Source of the DNA: Allokutzneria sp. A3M-2-11 16
GTDB lineage: Bacteria > Actinomycetota > Actinomycetes > Mycobacteriales > Pseudonocardiaceae
Direction of reading: 5' to 3'
DNA length: 64,000 nucleotides
NCBI RefSeq assembly: GCF_024213555.1
Contig: NZ_JANAVO010000009.1
Span: 1 to 64,000 of the forward strand
In this document: positions 52,984-60,489 of the stretch, piece after piece
How the letters are laid out: each line of letters opens with the position of its first letter
How positions within the stretch are numbered: position 1 is the first letter of the stretch
Notes under the pieces: generated by a model
What the model was told of the DNA's origin: nothing
Database searches by the model: none
The model's input: the letters and a program-made list of their open reading frames with translations, nothing else
Made by a program: the position numbers and the translations under genes

Positions 52984-53964
52984 GTGCGCATCGGAGAGCT
53001 CGCCGACCGCACCCACGTGCCCGCGCGCCTGCTGCGCTACTACGAGGAGCAGGGACTGCTCGCCCCGCAGCGCGAGGCCAACGGCTACCGCGACTACCCC
53101 GAGGCGTTGGTCGAACGCGTCATCCAGATCCGCGGGCTGCTCGACGCCGGAGTGCCCACGAAGATCATCAAAGACATCCTGCCGTGCCTGGACACGCCCT
53201 GTTCCATCCAGGTCACCGACGCCTCCGCCGAGCTGCTCACGACCCTGCGCCACGAGCGCGACCAGCTGGACGCCCGCGTCGCCTGCCTCGCCAGGAACCG
53301 CGACGCGATCACCACGTACCTGAACACCGTCAGCGAACGGCCTCCCGTGCTGCCCGAGCACCTGGCCCAGGCCGTCGACCTCGCCGTCCGGACGCTGCGC
53401 GAGGCACCCGCCGACGCGTGGGACGCCAAGGCGGGTGCGCTGGAGTGGGACTGCTGGGAGACCGTTGAGCACCTCAGCGACGACCTCTTCGCCTACGCCG
53501 TCCAACTGGGACCGAAGTCTCCGCCGCTCACCGGCAACGTGCCGTTCGTGTGGGAGGCGCGCAGGACCGGCGGCCCGCGCAACGCCGTGCACGCCGACCG
53601 CTCGGCAGGACCTTCGGGGTTGTTGCAGGTCCTGGAAGCGAGCGGCGCGCTGCTCGTCGCGATGGTCCGCACCGCCGCGTCCGGGACCCGCGCCTACCAC
53701 AGCAACGGCGTCTCCGACCCCGAGGGCTTCACCGCGATGGGCATCGTCGAGACCCTCGTGCACACCCACGACCTGGCCGAAGGTCTTGGCCTGCGCTGGA
53801 GTCCGCCCAGCGGCCTGTGCACGCGCGCCCTGGCCCGCCTCTTCCCCGAAGCCCCCACCACGACCATCCCCTGGCCCACCCTCCTCTGGGCCACCGGCCG
53901 CGGCGACCTCCCCGGCCACCCCCGCCGCACCTCGTGGACCTGGCGCAGCACCCCCCTCGGCTGA
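52984..53964 (+). CDS. MerR regulator fused to a mycothiol-isomerase-like (MDMPI/DinB) domain
   Basis: The 326-residue protein opens with a MerR winged helix (RIGELADRTHVPARLLRYYEEQGLLAP, GYRDYPEALVERVIQIRGLLDAGV, about 1-70) and a coiled-coil dimerisation helix (about 78-115). From about 140 to the end it shows a four-helix DinB/maleylpyruvate-isomerase-like domain: ALEWDCWETVEHLSDDLFAYA, GIVETLVHTHDLAEGLGL and LLWATGRGDLPG. The histidines in VEHLSDD and VHTHD are the expected metal ligands. This places a possible thiol-dependent enzyme or sensor in the ligand position of a MerR protein. The GTG start is at 52984, after a GAGAGGTGG. The divergent MFS exporter is a likely target. Confidence 0.82.
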   Translation: MRIGELADRTHVPARLLRYYEEQGLLAPQREANGYRDYPEALVERVIQIRGLLDAGVPTKIIKDILPCLDTPCSIQVTDASAELLTTLRHERDQLDARVACLARNRDAITTYLNTVSERPPVLPEHLAQAVDLAVRTLREAPADAWDAKAGALEWDCWETVEHLSDDLFAYAVQLGPKSPPLTGNVPFVWEARRTGGPRNAVHADRSAGPSGLLQVLEASGALLVAMVRTAASGTRAYHSNGVSDPEGFTAMGIVETLVHTHDLAEGLGLRWSPPSGLCTRALARLFPEAPTTTIPWPTLLWATGRGDLPGHPRRTSWTWRSTPLG

Positions 53965-54285
53965 GGTGGTCGGGCGGTCTTCAAGTACAACGAACCCCCC
54001 TCCCAGAAGTCGCTAACCGCAGCAAACCCCTCGGCTAGGCCGTGTCCTGCAAGTGGTCCCCAGCAACCGTGACGCCCCCGTGCTCGCCGTCCCAAACATC
54101 ACCACCGCAGCCCAAATTCCCGTTTCGTACTCAAAACGGGCTATGGGAGCGCTCTTTTTCCCGTTATGAGTACGAAACGGGGTTCTCTAGACGGCGCGCG
54201 CGGGGGATGGGGTGGCCGGGCGCGTGGGGTGCATGGGTTCAGTTTACGTGGCGTGCGGAGTGCTTGAGGACTTACAGGACAGGGC
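53965..54285. repeat. Composite intergenic repeat region, copy B
   Basis: No gene is supported here. The segment starts right after the MerR stop with GAGGTGGTCGGGCGGTCTTCAAG (as at 56558). GTCCTGCAAG (54044-54053) then faces CTTACAGGAC (54270-54279). Between them CCCGTTTCGTACTC near 54119 is mirrored by GAGTACGAAACGGG near 54168 around GGGAGCGCTCTTTTTCCCG, and GCATGGGTTCAGTTTACGTG follows near 54231. These parts match copy A at 16698-17075, but the nesting order differs: here the CTTACAGGAC arm encloses the GTTTCGTACTC element. Confidence 0.7.
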
Positions 54286-55794
54286 CTAAGCCGGGATGAC
54301 CGGGACGAAGAGGTGCGAGGCGTGGGCGCCGCCGAGGTGGATGGTGGCCCCGTCGCCGCTCTTGCGGTCGGCCGGATCGTTGTGGGCGAGCTGCCCCATG
54401 TCGTCGTCGTCGGCTTGGACGCGGAGTTCGAGGCGCTGCCCGGGTTCGAGCGTGATGGAGGTGGGCCAGATCTCCACTTCGAGCAGGGTCGGCACGCCGG
54501 GTTCGAGGGGCTGGATCTCGTCGTGGCTGTGCCACGGGCGGTGCGGAAGGGTCCGCTCGGGGTCGAGCTCGCGATGGGAGGCGCGCAACCAGCCGATGCC
54601 CATCGGCACGGGCGTGGCCACCCCGCCGGGACCGATCGCGGGGATGCGCTGACCGTCGACGTCGTACTGTTCGAGCTGGACGAAGACGTCGAGATCTTCG
54701 GCGCTGTGCGAGACCCACAGCCGAAGGGCGAGCGGGCCGGTGATCTCCAGCCGCTCGGTCGCCGTGAGGTCGAAGGTGGCCGGGTACGACGTCCGGTCCT
54801 CGGCCGGTTGGTGCCAAACGAGTTCCGTCTGTCCTAAGTAGAGCCGACGCCATTCGGTGCGGGGAAGCGGCCAGTCCCGTTCGTCGCGCCATTCGACGTC
54901 GTGGCCGCGGCGGATCGCGAGCCGGACGGGTGGGACGCCGTCCATCGCGGTCTGGTCGCCGCACAGGAACCGTCGCAAGAACCGCAACTGGAGGTCCTTG
55001 GCCCAGTCCGCGTAGTACGGGTCGATGTGGGAGCCGACGTGGACCACGAGCCATTTGTGCTCGGAGGCCGCGCCGAGCCACCCTTCGATGTTGCCGCGCA
55101 GGTGCAGGTGGATCGAGCCCCAGTTCCCCGCCGACAGCACGGGCACCCGCACCTGGGCGAGGTCGACGGTCCGCTCGCGATACCAGTCGTCGAGCAGCTC
55201 ACGTGATCGGAGGTCGTCGGGCATGCTCGCGTGACCCTCGCCGTTGAGCTGCGGGATGATCTGCCGCTGCCACCAGGTCTCGGTGGCGTTGGTGTGGATG
55301 CCGCCCTGACGGCCCCAGTCACGGTAGAAGTCGGTGCAGCCCTCCCAGGCGACGACCGCGGCCAGGTGCGGCGGCCGGAGCGCGGCGACGTGCCAGCCCA
55401 TCATCGCGTACCAGGAGATGCCGCTGCTGGCGACCTTGCCGGTGGACCACGGCTGCACACCGCACCATTCGATGACGTCGTAGAAGTCTTCGGCGTCCTT
55501 GCGGCTGAACACGTCGAGACGACCGGTGGACTTGCCGGTGCCGCGCGCGTCGGCACGGACGACGGCGTAGCCGCGTTCGGTCCACCACTCCGGGTTCGGC
55601 GTCTCCCACACCATGTGCTCGCCCTGGTCGACCAGCTCGTACATGGGGAAGCGCTCGGGCCAGTGCACGTCCTTGCCGTAGGGGCTCATCGACGCGATCA
55701 CCGGAACCGGCTGCTCGCCGTCCGGCCGGAAGACGTCGATGACGATCGAGGTGCCGTCCCTGGCCGTGACGGTCACGTCGCGGTCGATTCGCAT
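54286..55794 (-). CDS. CocE/NonD-family hydrolase
   Basis: The 502-residue protein belongs to the X-Pro dipeptidyl-peptidase/cocaine-esterase-like alpha/beta hydrolases. It shows VTARDGTSIVIDVFRPDGEQ, MSPYGKDVHWPERFP, ERGYAVVRADARGTGKSTG (oxyanion region) and the nucleophile elbow VASSGISWYAMMGWHVAAL. The cap domain follows, and near the C-terminus comes the jelly-roll domain (LEITGPLALRLWVSHSAEDLDVFVQLEQYD ... HLFVPVIPA). There is no signal peptide. ATG 55794 is preferred because conservation starts there. The divergent TetR gene and its operator suggest substrate-induced expression. The natural substrate is unknown. Confidence 0.88.
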   Translation of the reverse strand: MRIDRDVTVTARDGTSIVIDVFRPDGEQPVPVIASMSPYGKDVHWPERFPMYELVDQGEHMVWETPNPEWWTERGYAVVRADARGTGKSTGRLDVFSRKDAEDFYDVIEWCGVQPWSTGKVASSGISWYAMMGWHVAALRPPHLAAVVAWEGCTDFYRDWGRQGGIHTNATETWWQRQIIPQLNGEGHASMPDDLRSRELLDDWYRERTVDLAQVRVPVLSAGNWGSIHLHLRGNIEGWLGAASEHKWLVVHVGSHIDPYYADWAKDLQLRFLRRFLCGDQTAMDGVPPVRLAIRRGHDVEWRDERDWPLPRTEWRRLYLGQTELVWHQPAEDRTSYPATFDLTATERLEITGPLALRLWVSHSAEDLDVFVQLEQYDVDGQRIPAIGPGGVATPVPMGIGWLRASHRELDPERTLPHRPWHSHDEIQPLEPGVPTLLEVEIWPTSITLEPGQRLELRVQADDDDMGQLAHNDPADRKSGDGATIHLGGAHASHLFVPVIPA

Positions 55795-55814
55795 GGGTGT
55801 CCCTTCGTGTCGAC

Positions 55815-55844
55815 AGATGCGAACGCAGATTACCATTCGCATCT
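55815..55844. promoter_or_regulatory. TetR operator between divergent genes
   Basis: AGATGCGAA (55815-55823) and TTCGCATCT (55836-55844) form a perfect 9-bp inverted repeat with a 12-base spacer. It lies in the 94-base gap between the CocE-type and TetR genes. TAATCT on the minus strand, a candidate -10 for the hydrolase, falls inside the spacer, so binding would block it. Confidence 0.7.
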
Positions 55845-55875
55845 GGGGGCCGGTCCGCCCTCGCCCGGCGAGCAG

Positions 55876-55888
55876 TACCGTCAGACCG
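55876..55888 (+). promoter_or_regulatory. -10 box TACCGT, near-leaderless promoter of the TetR gene
   Basis: TACCGT at 55876-55881 is followed by seven bases and the GTG at 55889. The spacing is one base longer than the six bases seen elsewhere. No ribosome binding site is visible. Confidence 0.4.
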
Positions 55889-56533
55889 GTGAGCCAGCAG
55901 CAGCACGCCGATCCCGCCTTCCGCCCCCCGCAGCAGGCGCGCAGCCGGAAGTCCCTGCACAAGGTGCTGACCGCGGCCGAGCGCGTGCTCGCCACCGGCG
56001 GCATCGAGGAGTTCACGGTCGCGGCGGTCGCCGAGCGGGCCGGCGTGTCCGTCGGCGCGATCTACCGGCGGTTCACCGGCAAGGAACAGCTGCTCCACGC
56101 GGTCAAGGACCAGCTGCTCGGCCAGCTGGAAACCGGTGTCGCGGAGGCACTCGGTTCAGCGGAACCCGGCCTGGACGGCGTGGTCGGCGCGTTCACCCAC
56201 GCGATGGCGCACACGTTCTCCCAGCACGACCGGGTCTTCCCCGACCTGCTCAGCGGTCAGCGCGCGGAGGGGGTCGAGCGCGGCCTGCGGGCACTCGCGG
56301 TCATCCAGGAGGCACTCGTCGAAGCCGCCGAGCCGTACGGGGACGACATCCGCGGGGCGGACCGCGGGCGTGCCCTGCGGATGGCCGCCCGCACCATCAT
56401 CAGCTCGTGCGTGCACCGGGCCGCCACCTGCCGGTCCTGGCCGGATGGGTTGAGCTGGGCCGAATGGGCCGACGAGACCACCGAGATGGCCATGGCCTAC
56501 CTGACCCCTTCACCAGCCGCCACACGCCAGTGA
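55889..56533 (+). CDS. TetR-family transcriptional regulator
   Basis: The 214-residue protein has an N-terminal helix-turn-helix at about 20-65 (SLHKVLTAAERVLATGGIEEFTVAAVAERAGVSVGAIYRRFTGKEQLLHAV), with VSVGAIYRRF as recognition helix, and a helical C-terminal ligand domain. GTG 55889 is the best start; longer readings run across the operator and the divergent promoter. It probably represses the adjacent CocE-type hydrolase gene through the inverted repeat at 55815-55844, and perhaps itself. The inducer is unknown. Confidence 0.88.
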   Translation: MSQQQHADPAFRPPQQARSRKSLHKVLTAAERVLATGGIEEFTVAAVAERAGVSVGAIYRRFTGKEQLLHAVKDQLLGQLETGVAEALGSAEPGLDGVVGAFTHAMAHTFSQHDRVFPDLLSGQRAEGVERGLRALAVIQEALVEAAEPYGDDIRGADRGRALRMAARTIISSCVHRAATCRSWPDGLSWAEWADETTEMAMAYLTPSPAATRQ

Positions 56534-56557
56534 TCGCGCAGCAATCCCTGGGCTGAG

Positions 56558-56697
56558 GTGGTCGGGCGGTCTTCAAGCACAGCGAACCCGCCTCCCCGGA
56601 GTCACCAACCACCCCGGACACCGGCCGGTTGCGCCGGGGGTTTGCTGCGGTTAGCGGTCGCTGGGGCCGGGGTTCGCGGTACTTGAAGACCGGCGTA
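56558..56697. repeat. Intergenic inverted repeat, copy C (CTTCAAG arms)
   Basis: GAGGTGGTCGGGCGGTCTTCAAG with ACAGCGAACC (from about 56555) is a near copy of the start of copy B. The other arm, ending GGTACTTGAAGACCGGC near 56694, is its reverse complement and includes the GGTTTGCTGCGGTTAGCG stretch, which matches copy B (CGCTAACCGCAGCAAACC) in reverse. The whole could fold as a long stem. It lies just after the TetR stop. Confidence 0.65.
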
Positions 56698-56707
56698 CCT
56701 CGGGCAC

Positions 56708-56742
56708 GGCGAAGGGCGCCCACCGGTGGCGGGCGCCCTTCG
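56708..56742 (-). terminator. Terminator of the cold shock gene
   Basis: GCGAAGGGCGCCC (56708-56720) pairs perfectly with GGGCGCCCTTCGC (56730-56742) over a nine-base loop. It lies 66 bases past the stop of the minus-strand cold shock gene and can also end + strand transcripts from the TetR side. Confidence 0.75.
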
Positions 56743-56808
56743 CGGAAGTGCTGTGTCCTTCGAGGGGCTGTGCCCTCGAAAGTGCCGCGCCCTCGGAAGG
56801 GCGCGCCG

Positions 56809-57012
56809 TCAGATCAGGTTGACCGCGGCGGCCTGCGGGCCGCGGTTGCCCTGGGTGATGTCGAACTTCACCCGGGCGTTCTCGTCGAGGCTGCGGTAGC
56901 CACCGGCGTTGATCTCGGAGAAGTGGACGAACACGTCAGCGCCGCCGTCGTCCGGGGTGATGAACCCGAAACCCTTGTCGGCGTTGAACCACTTCACGGT
57001 GCCTTCAGCCAT
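56809..57012 (-). CDS. csp: Cold shock domain protein
   Basis: The 67-residue protein is a complete single cold shock domain: [20 protein letters not shown] with the RNP1 motif KGFGFI, and [10 protein letters not shown] with RNP2 VFVHF, ending [13 protein letters not shown]. These small proteins bind single-stranded RNA and DNA and act as RNA chaperones. Length and sequence are typical of actinobacterial CspA-like proteins. A long region without genes (more than 500 bases) lies upstream and could supply a long structured 5' leader, as usual for this family, although I could not map the promoter. A hairpin terminator follows. Confidence 0.96.
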   Translation of the reverse strand: MAEGTVKWFNADKGFGFITPDDGGADVFVHFSEINAGGYRSLDENARVKFDITQGNRGPQAAAVNLI

Positions 57013-57600
57013 GCTGGTAAATCCCATCGCGTCAAACTTGCGGCGGCGCTCGATCGAGCGGGCCGGGCGGCAAGCGCGCAGACCAGGAATTCGGTGAACC
57101 CAAGACATCCTGACACGCTCGCTCAAAAATCCTTGCGAGCGCCAGGGAATGACGACACAAAAACCTTCAACCAAAACCAGTAGAGCACGTCCCGAAAATT
57201 CCGTCAAGCGAGGCGAAAACCACGGACCGGGTCCGGGTGGCGTACAGTGGGCGGCGACGAGCAGCGCGGACGATGCCGAAGACCGGCACCCGGATCCCCT
57301 GCTCCGACCGCGACACGACGCCTTTCCCCCTTGCCTCAAGGGTTTCCCGGAGATCGGCGCGGCGCGGCCCATCACTTTCCAAGGAGTTTTCATCACCATC
57401 ACCTGTTATCCGACCCGCGGCACCACCGTCGCCGCACTCGTTTTCAGCCACCCGGCCGCGGAGGAATCCACCGCCCGACCAGTTCGCCGCGACCCGGCCC
57501 GGCACATGCCCGGCGTCCGTTTCTCCGGTGACGTGACCATCCCGCCCCGGCGCCACTCCCGGTGATCTGATTCCCGCGGTCGACCGATTGCCGTGCCCGC
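57013..57600. other. Long intergenic region upstream of csp
   Basis: No gene is convincingly supported. The csp leader must lie in the part nearest 57012. CTCGATCGAG near 57051 is a perfect 10-base palindrome. A + strand open stretch about 57149-57565 ends in a stop but has no credible start: AAGGAG near 57381 is followed by ATC codons only, and the stretch matches no family I recognise. Confidence 0.4.
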
Positions 57601-57603
57601 ACA

Positions 57604-57616
57604 TAACCTGGCGGAC
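57604..57616 (+). promoter_or_regulatory. -10 box TAACCT, near-leaderless promoter
   Basis: TAACCT at 57604-57609 is followed by seven bases and the ATG at 57617. No clear separate ribosome site is present, although GGCGG lies in the spacer. Confidence 0.45.
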
Positions 57617-58033
57617 ATGGAAGACGTCGCGGCCCCCGGTATTCCGCTCGACCGCGGATTGGCGGGCTATCTGAACGCCGTCGCCGACGCGGTCGGGATT
57701 CCGGCCGAGGCGACCTCCTTCGAGATCAGCGACACGGCGACGGCCTACCTCGGCCTGCCCCACCGCTCACGCGAGCGCCCCACGAGGGACCTGATGCTGG
57801 TGTGGAGCGAGGGGCACGGGTGGGCCGTCGCCGTGGAGCCCGGTCCCGGCGAACCGAGCGCCGTGCTGGCGCACCTCGGCAGCGAGCACGTGGCCCCGGC
57901 ACCCGCCGTCGTCGCCCGCTTCGTCGCCGACGTGGTGGCCGGGCGCGAAGCGGGCTCCGCCGAACCGGTCTTCCCGACGACGACCGGGCGCGCGCGGCTG
58001 GCCCAGCGCCTGGCCCGCTACGCCCGGGCCTAG
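57617..58033 (+). CDS. DUF6292-family protein
   Basis: The 138-residue protein shows RGLAGYLNAVADAVGIPAEA, TSFEISDTATAYLGLPHRS, RDLMLVWSEGHGWAVAVEPG and PAPAVVARFVADVVAG, the pattern of the actinobacterial family DUF6292. It is cytoplasmic, with no known biochemical function. Family members are small and often occur in many copies per genome. ATG 57617 is chosen because conservation begins there and a -10 box sits just upstream. Its stop overlaps the convergent small membrane protein stop in a CTAG tetranucleotide. Confidence 0.75.
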   Translation: MEDVAAPGIPLDRGLAGYLNAVADAVGIPAEATSFEISDTATAYLGLPHRSRERPTRDLMLVWSEGHGWAVAVEPGPGEPSAVLAHLGSEHVAPAPAVVARFVADVVAGREAGSAEPVFPTTTGRARLAQRLARYARA

Positions 58034-58389
58034 CGCCGTCCGCTCGTCGTGACCCGTTCGGAGCAGCGCGAGCACTTGCGCCCGCGCGGACGGCGGGCCA
58101 CCACGTCGACGTCCACGTCGTGCAACGAGGCGCCGCAGCACATCCGCGCGTAGCGCTGACCGGCGTTGGTCACGGCGTGCCACACGTCGTCGGGGGCGGA
58201 GTCGGCGCGCCGCGCCCACCTGGTGGAGTGCCCGGTCCCGAGGAGCACATTTTCAAGAAGTCGAAGTGCGCCGCACAACAGGCAGTGCAGCCCGGTCCTT
58301 CTCTCAAATTTCCGATGCCACCATTCGGACGAACCGACCACGGCGACAATTGCCAGGCAGAAGACGAGCAAACCCGTGTGGTCAGCCAT
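58030..58389 (-). CDS. Small membrane protein with cysteine-rich cytoplasmic part
   Basis: The 119-residue product has one N-terminal transmembrane helix (TGLLVFCLAIVAVVGSSEWW). After it come CLLCG, a stretch around DDVWHAVTNAGQRYARMCCG and a final RGRKCSRCSERV. The CxxC pairs suggest a zinc site. I do not recognise a family. High third-position GC and tight tail-to-tail packing with the DUF6292 gene support it as a real gene. The minus-strand region before it has only a weak ribosome site (CCGGTGG). Confidence 0.5.
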   Translation of the reverse strand: MADHTGLLVFCLAIVAVVGSSEWWHRKFERRTGLHCLLCGALRLLENVLLGTGHSTRWARRADSAPDDVWHAVTNAGQRYARMCCGASLHDVDVDVVARRPRGRKCSRCSERVTTSGRR

Positions 58390-58492
58390 GACCGATCAGC
58401 CGACCACCGGAGGAAAGACACGGCACCCCTGGACGGGTATCGTCATGATCGGCCGAAAACCGGGTGAGCCGAAAAGGCAAGAGTTCAACCAC

Positions 58493-58828
58493 ATGTATCC
58501 GTCCATCGTGATGCTCGACCCCGCGAGCGGGTCTTCGGCGGTGCTGCTCGACCCCGCGGGCGGGTCCAGGGTGACGACGCTCACCACCAGGATGGCGTGC
58601 GGGCGCCCGGCGGCATACCCCCGACGATCACCGGCGGCGTACCCCCGTTCCCGCGGCGCTGACCTGTGCCTTCTCCGCAACGGGTGGCGTGGATTACCCC
58701 AATTTCCCGGTGAGCCGACCGCGTCGTGGCCGAGACGGGTCCCCTGCCGACAGGATGTGCCTCCACGAGATGGGGCACAGCCACGGCCGGAAGGAGCGGG
58801 AGGTGTCGGTTCTGATGGTCGCGGCTAG
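58493..58828 (+). CDS. Possible small protein or leader peptide with LDPA repeats
   Basis: From ATG 58493 about 40 codons show a strong coding signature (nearly every third base G or C) and encode MYPSIVMLDPASGSSAVLLD, then PAGGSRVTTLTTRMACGRPA. The motif LDPA(S/G)GS occurs twice, and PAAYPR occurs twice further on. Beyond this the codon pattern weakens while the frame runs on into the next gene's start (58803). The ribosome site is poor (AAGGCAAGAG). It may be a short leader peptide or a degraded gene. The rest of 58390-58802 contains no other gene that I can support. Confidence 0.35.
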   Translation: MYPSIVMLDPASGSSAVLLDPAGGSRVTTLTTRMACGRPAAYPRRSPAAYPRSRGADLCLLRNGWRGLPQFPGEPTASWPRRVPCRQDVPPRDGAQPRPEGAGGVGSDGRG

Positions 58829-60452
58829 CCCGAACAACGGCGACACCACGCGCGCCCAGCTCCGCGCTCGCGAGCTCCGCGAGAAAGGCTTTTCCTGGGC
58901 GCAGATCGTCGACGTGCTCGCATTCGACATTCCGTCGAGCCCGTTGCGGCTGTACCGCCTGGCCCACAACCGCAGCGCCGCGCACGTGGTGGACGAGTTC
59001 AACCGGCTCGACCCCGCCGCCACCGCCACCCTGCGCGTGCAGCGCCTCTACGACTACGAGATGTGGCCGGACGGCGGGCGTCGGCCCTCGGTGTGGGTGT
59101 TGCCCGTACTGGCCAGGATGTACTGCGCCGCCGCGCGCGACCTGGTCACCGACGCCACCTACGCCAGCTACAGCGCCGAGGACCAGGCCCGGGTCGACGC
59201 CGCAGACTACGGCCACCTCGACCAGCACCGGCCCCGCCCGGCACCGCTGCCGCCCGCGCCCACCGAGTCCCCCGAGCGGCGGCTGACCGACGACCTGGTC
59301 CTGCCGACCCCGGCGCAGCCCAACGGGCTGGACCAGCTGCTGGTCCCGACCCGCGACGAGTCCTTCGAGCTGTTCCGCGCGGTCACCAGGACCGAGCCCG
59401 ACCCCGGGCGCCAGGAGACGCTGTTCCGGCTGGCCCAGGTCTTCGGCGGGGTCTCCGGGCTGCCGGTGGTCCGCAGGCTGCGGCCGGAGGAGCGGGAGCG
59501 CCTGGCCAACGCCACGTTCTCGCCGCACCGGCCGGACGCCACCACCATCGAGATCTTCAAGAACGTCACCGGGATGTGCCGCCACCTCGACGACTCCAAG
59601 GGCCCGGAGCCGGTGCTCAAGGCGGTGCTGCGGTACCGCTCGGTGGTCGGCGAGATGCTGGGCACCGTGTCCCGCTCGGGGCTGGAACGGGACCTGGTCC
59701 AGGTCTACGCGGAGCTCTCGCAGCTGGCGGGCTGGCTGCTCTACGACGTGGGCCGGTACCCGGCGGCGGACCGCTACTTCCGGGAGGGCCTGGCCGCCGC
59801 GCAGGAGATCAAGGACATCCGGACGATCACCTTCATCCACTGCTGCCTGGCCCACATGGCGATCTTCCGCGAGCAGATCCCCAAGGCGCTGGACCACGTC
59901 TTCGCCGCGCGCGGCTGGGCCGCCCAGTCCGGCAGCGCGCTGCTGGCCACCTACACCGAGCAGATCGCGGCCTGGGGCTACTCCACCGACGGCCAGGAGG
60001 TCGCCACCAGCCGGGCGCTGAACCGGATGGAGAGCCTGCTGCCGGACCGGCTCGCCGACGACGACCCCGAGTACCTGTACTTCGTCGACCGCGGCTTCAC
60101 CGTCGGCTTCCAGGCCGGGTCGTGGGTGCGGCTCAACCAGTCCAAGCGCGCGCTCCAGGCTTCGGAGAGCGCGCTGGAGCTGACCGCGCCGGACCTGGTG
60201 CGCAACCGCGGGTTCCGGTTGATCGACCGGGCGAAGGCGCTGGTGCTGCAGAAGGAGATCCCCGAGGCCGTGCGGGTGCTCGAGGAGATCGCCGAGATCG
60301 CCGCGGGGCACAGCTCGGTCCGGGTCGGCGAGTGGATGTTCGACGTCCGCCGCAGCCTCCAGCCCTGGGCCCACTCCCCCGACGTGAAGCAGTTCGACGA
60401 GCGGTTGGTCCACTTGGGACTGTCCCCGCGGAACACGACGACCCGGAAATGA
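58803..60452 (+). CDS. Helix-turn-helix and tetratricopeptide-repeat regulatory protein
   Basis: The 549-residue protein begins with a short helix-turn-helix-like region (about 15-65: QLRARELREKGFSWAQIVDV, LYRLAHNRSAAHVVDEFNR). After a Pro-rich linker (about 140-160) comes a long all-helical part (about 170-540) with tetratricopeptide-like repeats, such as GWLLYDVGRYPAADRYFREGLAAAQE and NQSKRALQASESALEL. This build is typical of actinomycete XRE/TPR regulators that link development or peptide signals to transcription. The GTG start at 58803 has AAGGAG six bases before it. The amidohydrolase/ABC operon follows in the same direction within 40 bases, so co-transcription or local control is plausible. 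Confidence 0.72.
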   Translation: MSVLMVAASPNNGDTTRAQLRARELREKGFSWAQIVDVLAFDIPSSPLRLYRLAHNRSAAHVVDEFNRLDPAATATLRVQRLYDYEMWPDGGRRPSVWVLPVLARMYCAAARDLVTDATYASYSAEDQARVDAADYGHLDQHRPRPAPLPPAPTESPERRLTDDLVLPTPAQPNGLDQLLVPTRDESFELFRAVTRTEPDPGRQETLFRLAQVFGGVSGLPVVRRLRPEERERLANATFSPHRPDATTIEIFKNVTGMCRHLDDSKGPEPVLKAVLRYRSVVGEMLGTVSRSGLERDLVQVYAELSQLAGWLLYDVGRYPAADRYFREGLAAAQEIKDIRTITFIHCCLAHMAIFREQIPKALDHVFAARGWAAQSGSALLATYTEQIAAWGYSTDGQEVATSRALNRMESLLPDRLADDDPEYLYFVDRGFTVGFQAGSWVRLNQSKRALQASESALELTAPDLVRNRGFRLIDRAKALVLQKEIPEAVRVLEEIAEIAAGHSSVRVGEWMFDVRRSLQPWAHSPDVKQFDERLVHLGLSPRNTTTRK

Positions 60453-60473
60453 CGACAGACCGGAAATGACGAC
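60443..60473 (+). repeat. Short tandem duplication CCGGAAATGACGAC
   Basis: The 14-base sequence CCGGAAATGACGAC occurs at 60443-60456 and again at 60460-60473, three bases apart. The first copy contains the stop of the regulator gene; the second contains the upstream candidate start (ATG 60466) of the amidohydrolase. The duplication may have separated two genes that once overlapped by ATGA. Confidence 0.7.
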
Positions 60474-60489
60474 TGAGGAGTCCACGCGC

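Noticed and set aside
57149-57565. An open frame upstream of the DUF6292 gene.
   Set aside because: It has no credible start codon with a ribosome site, no family resemblance, and lies in the probable leader region of csp.
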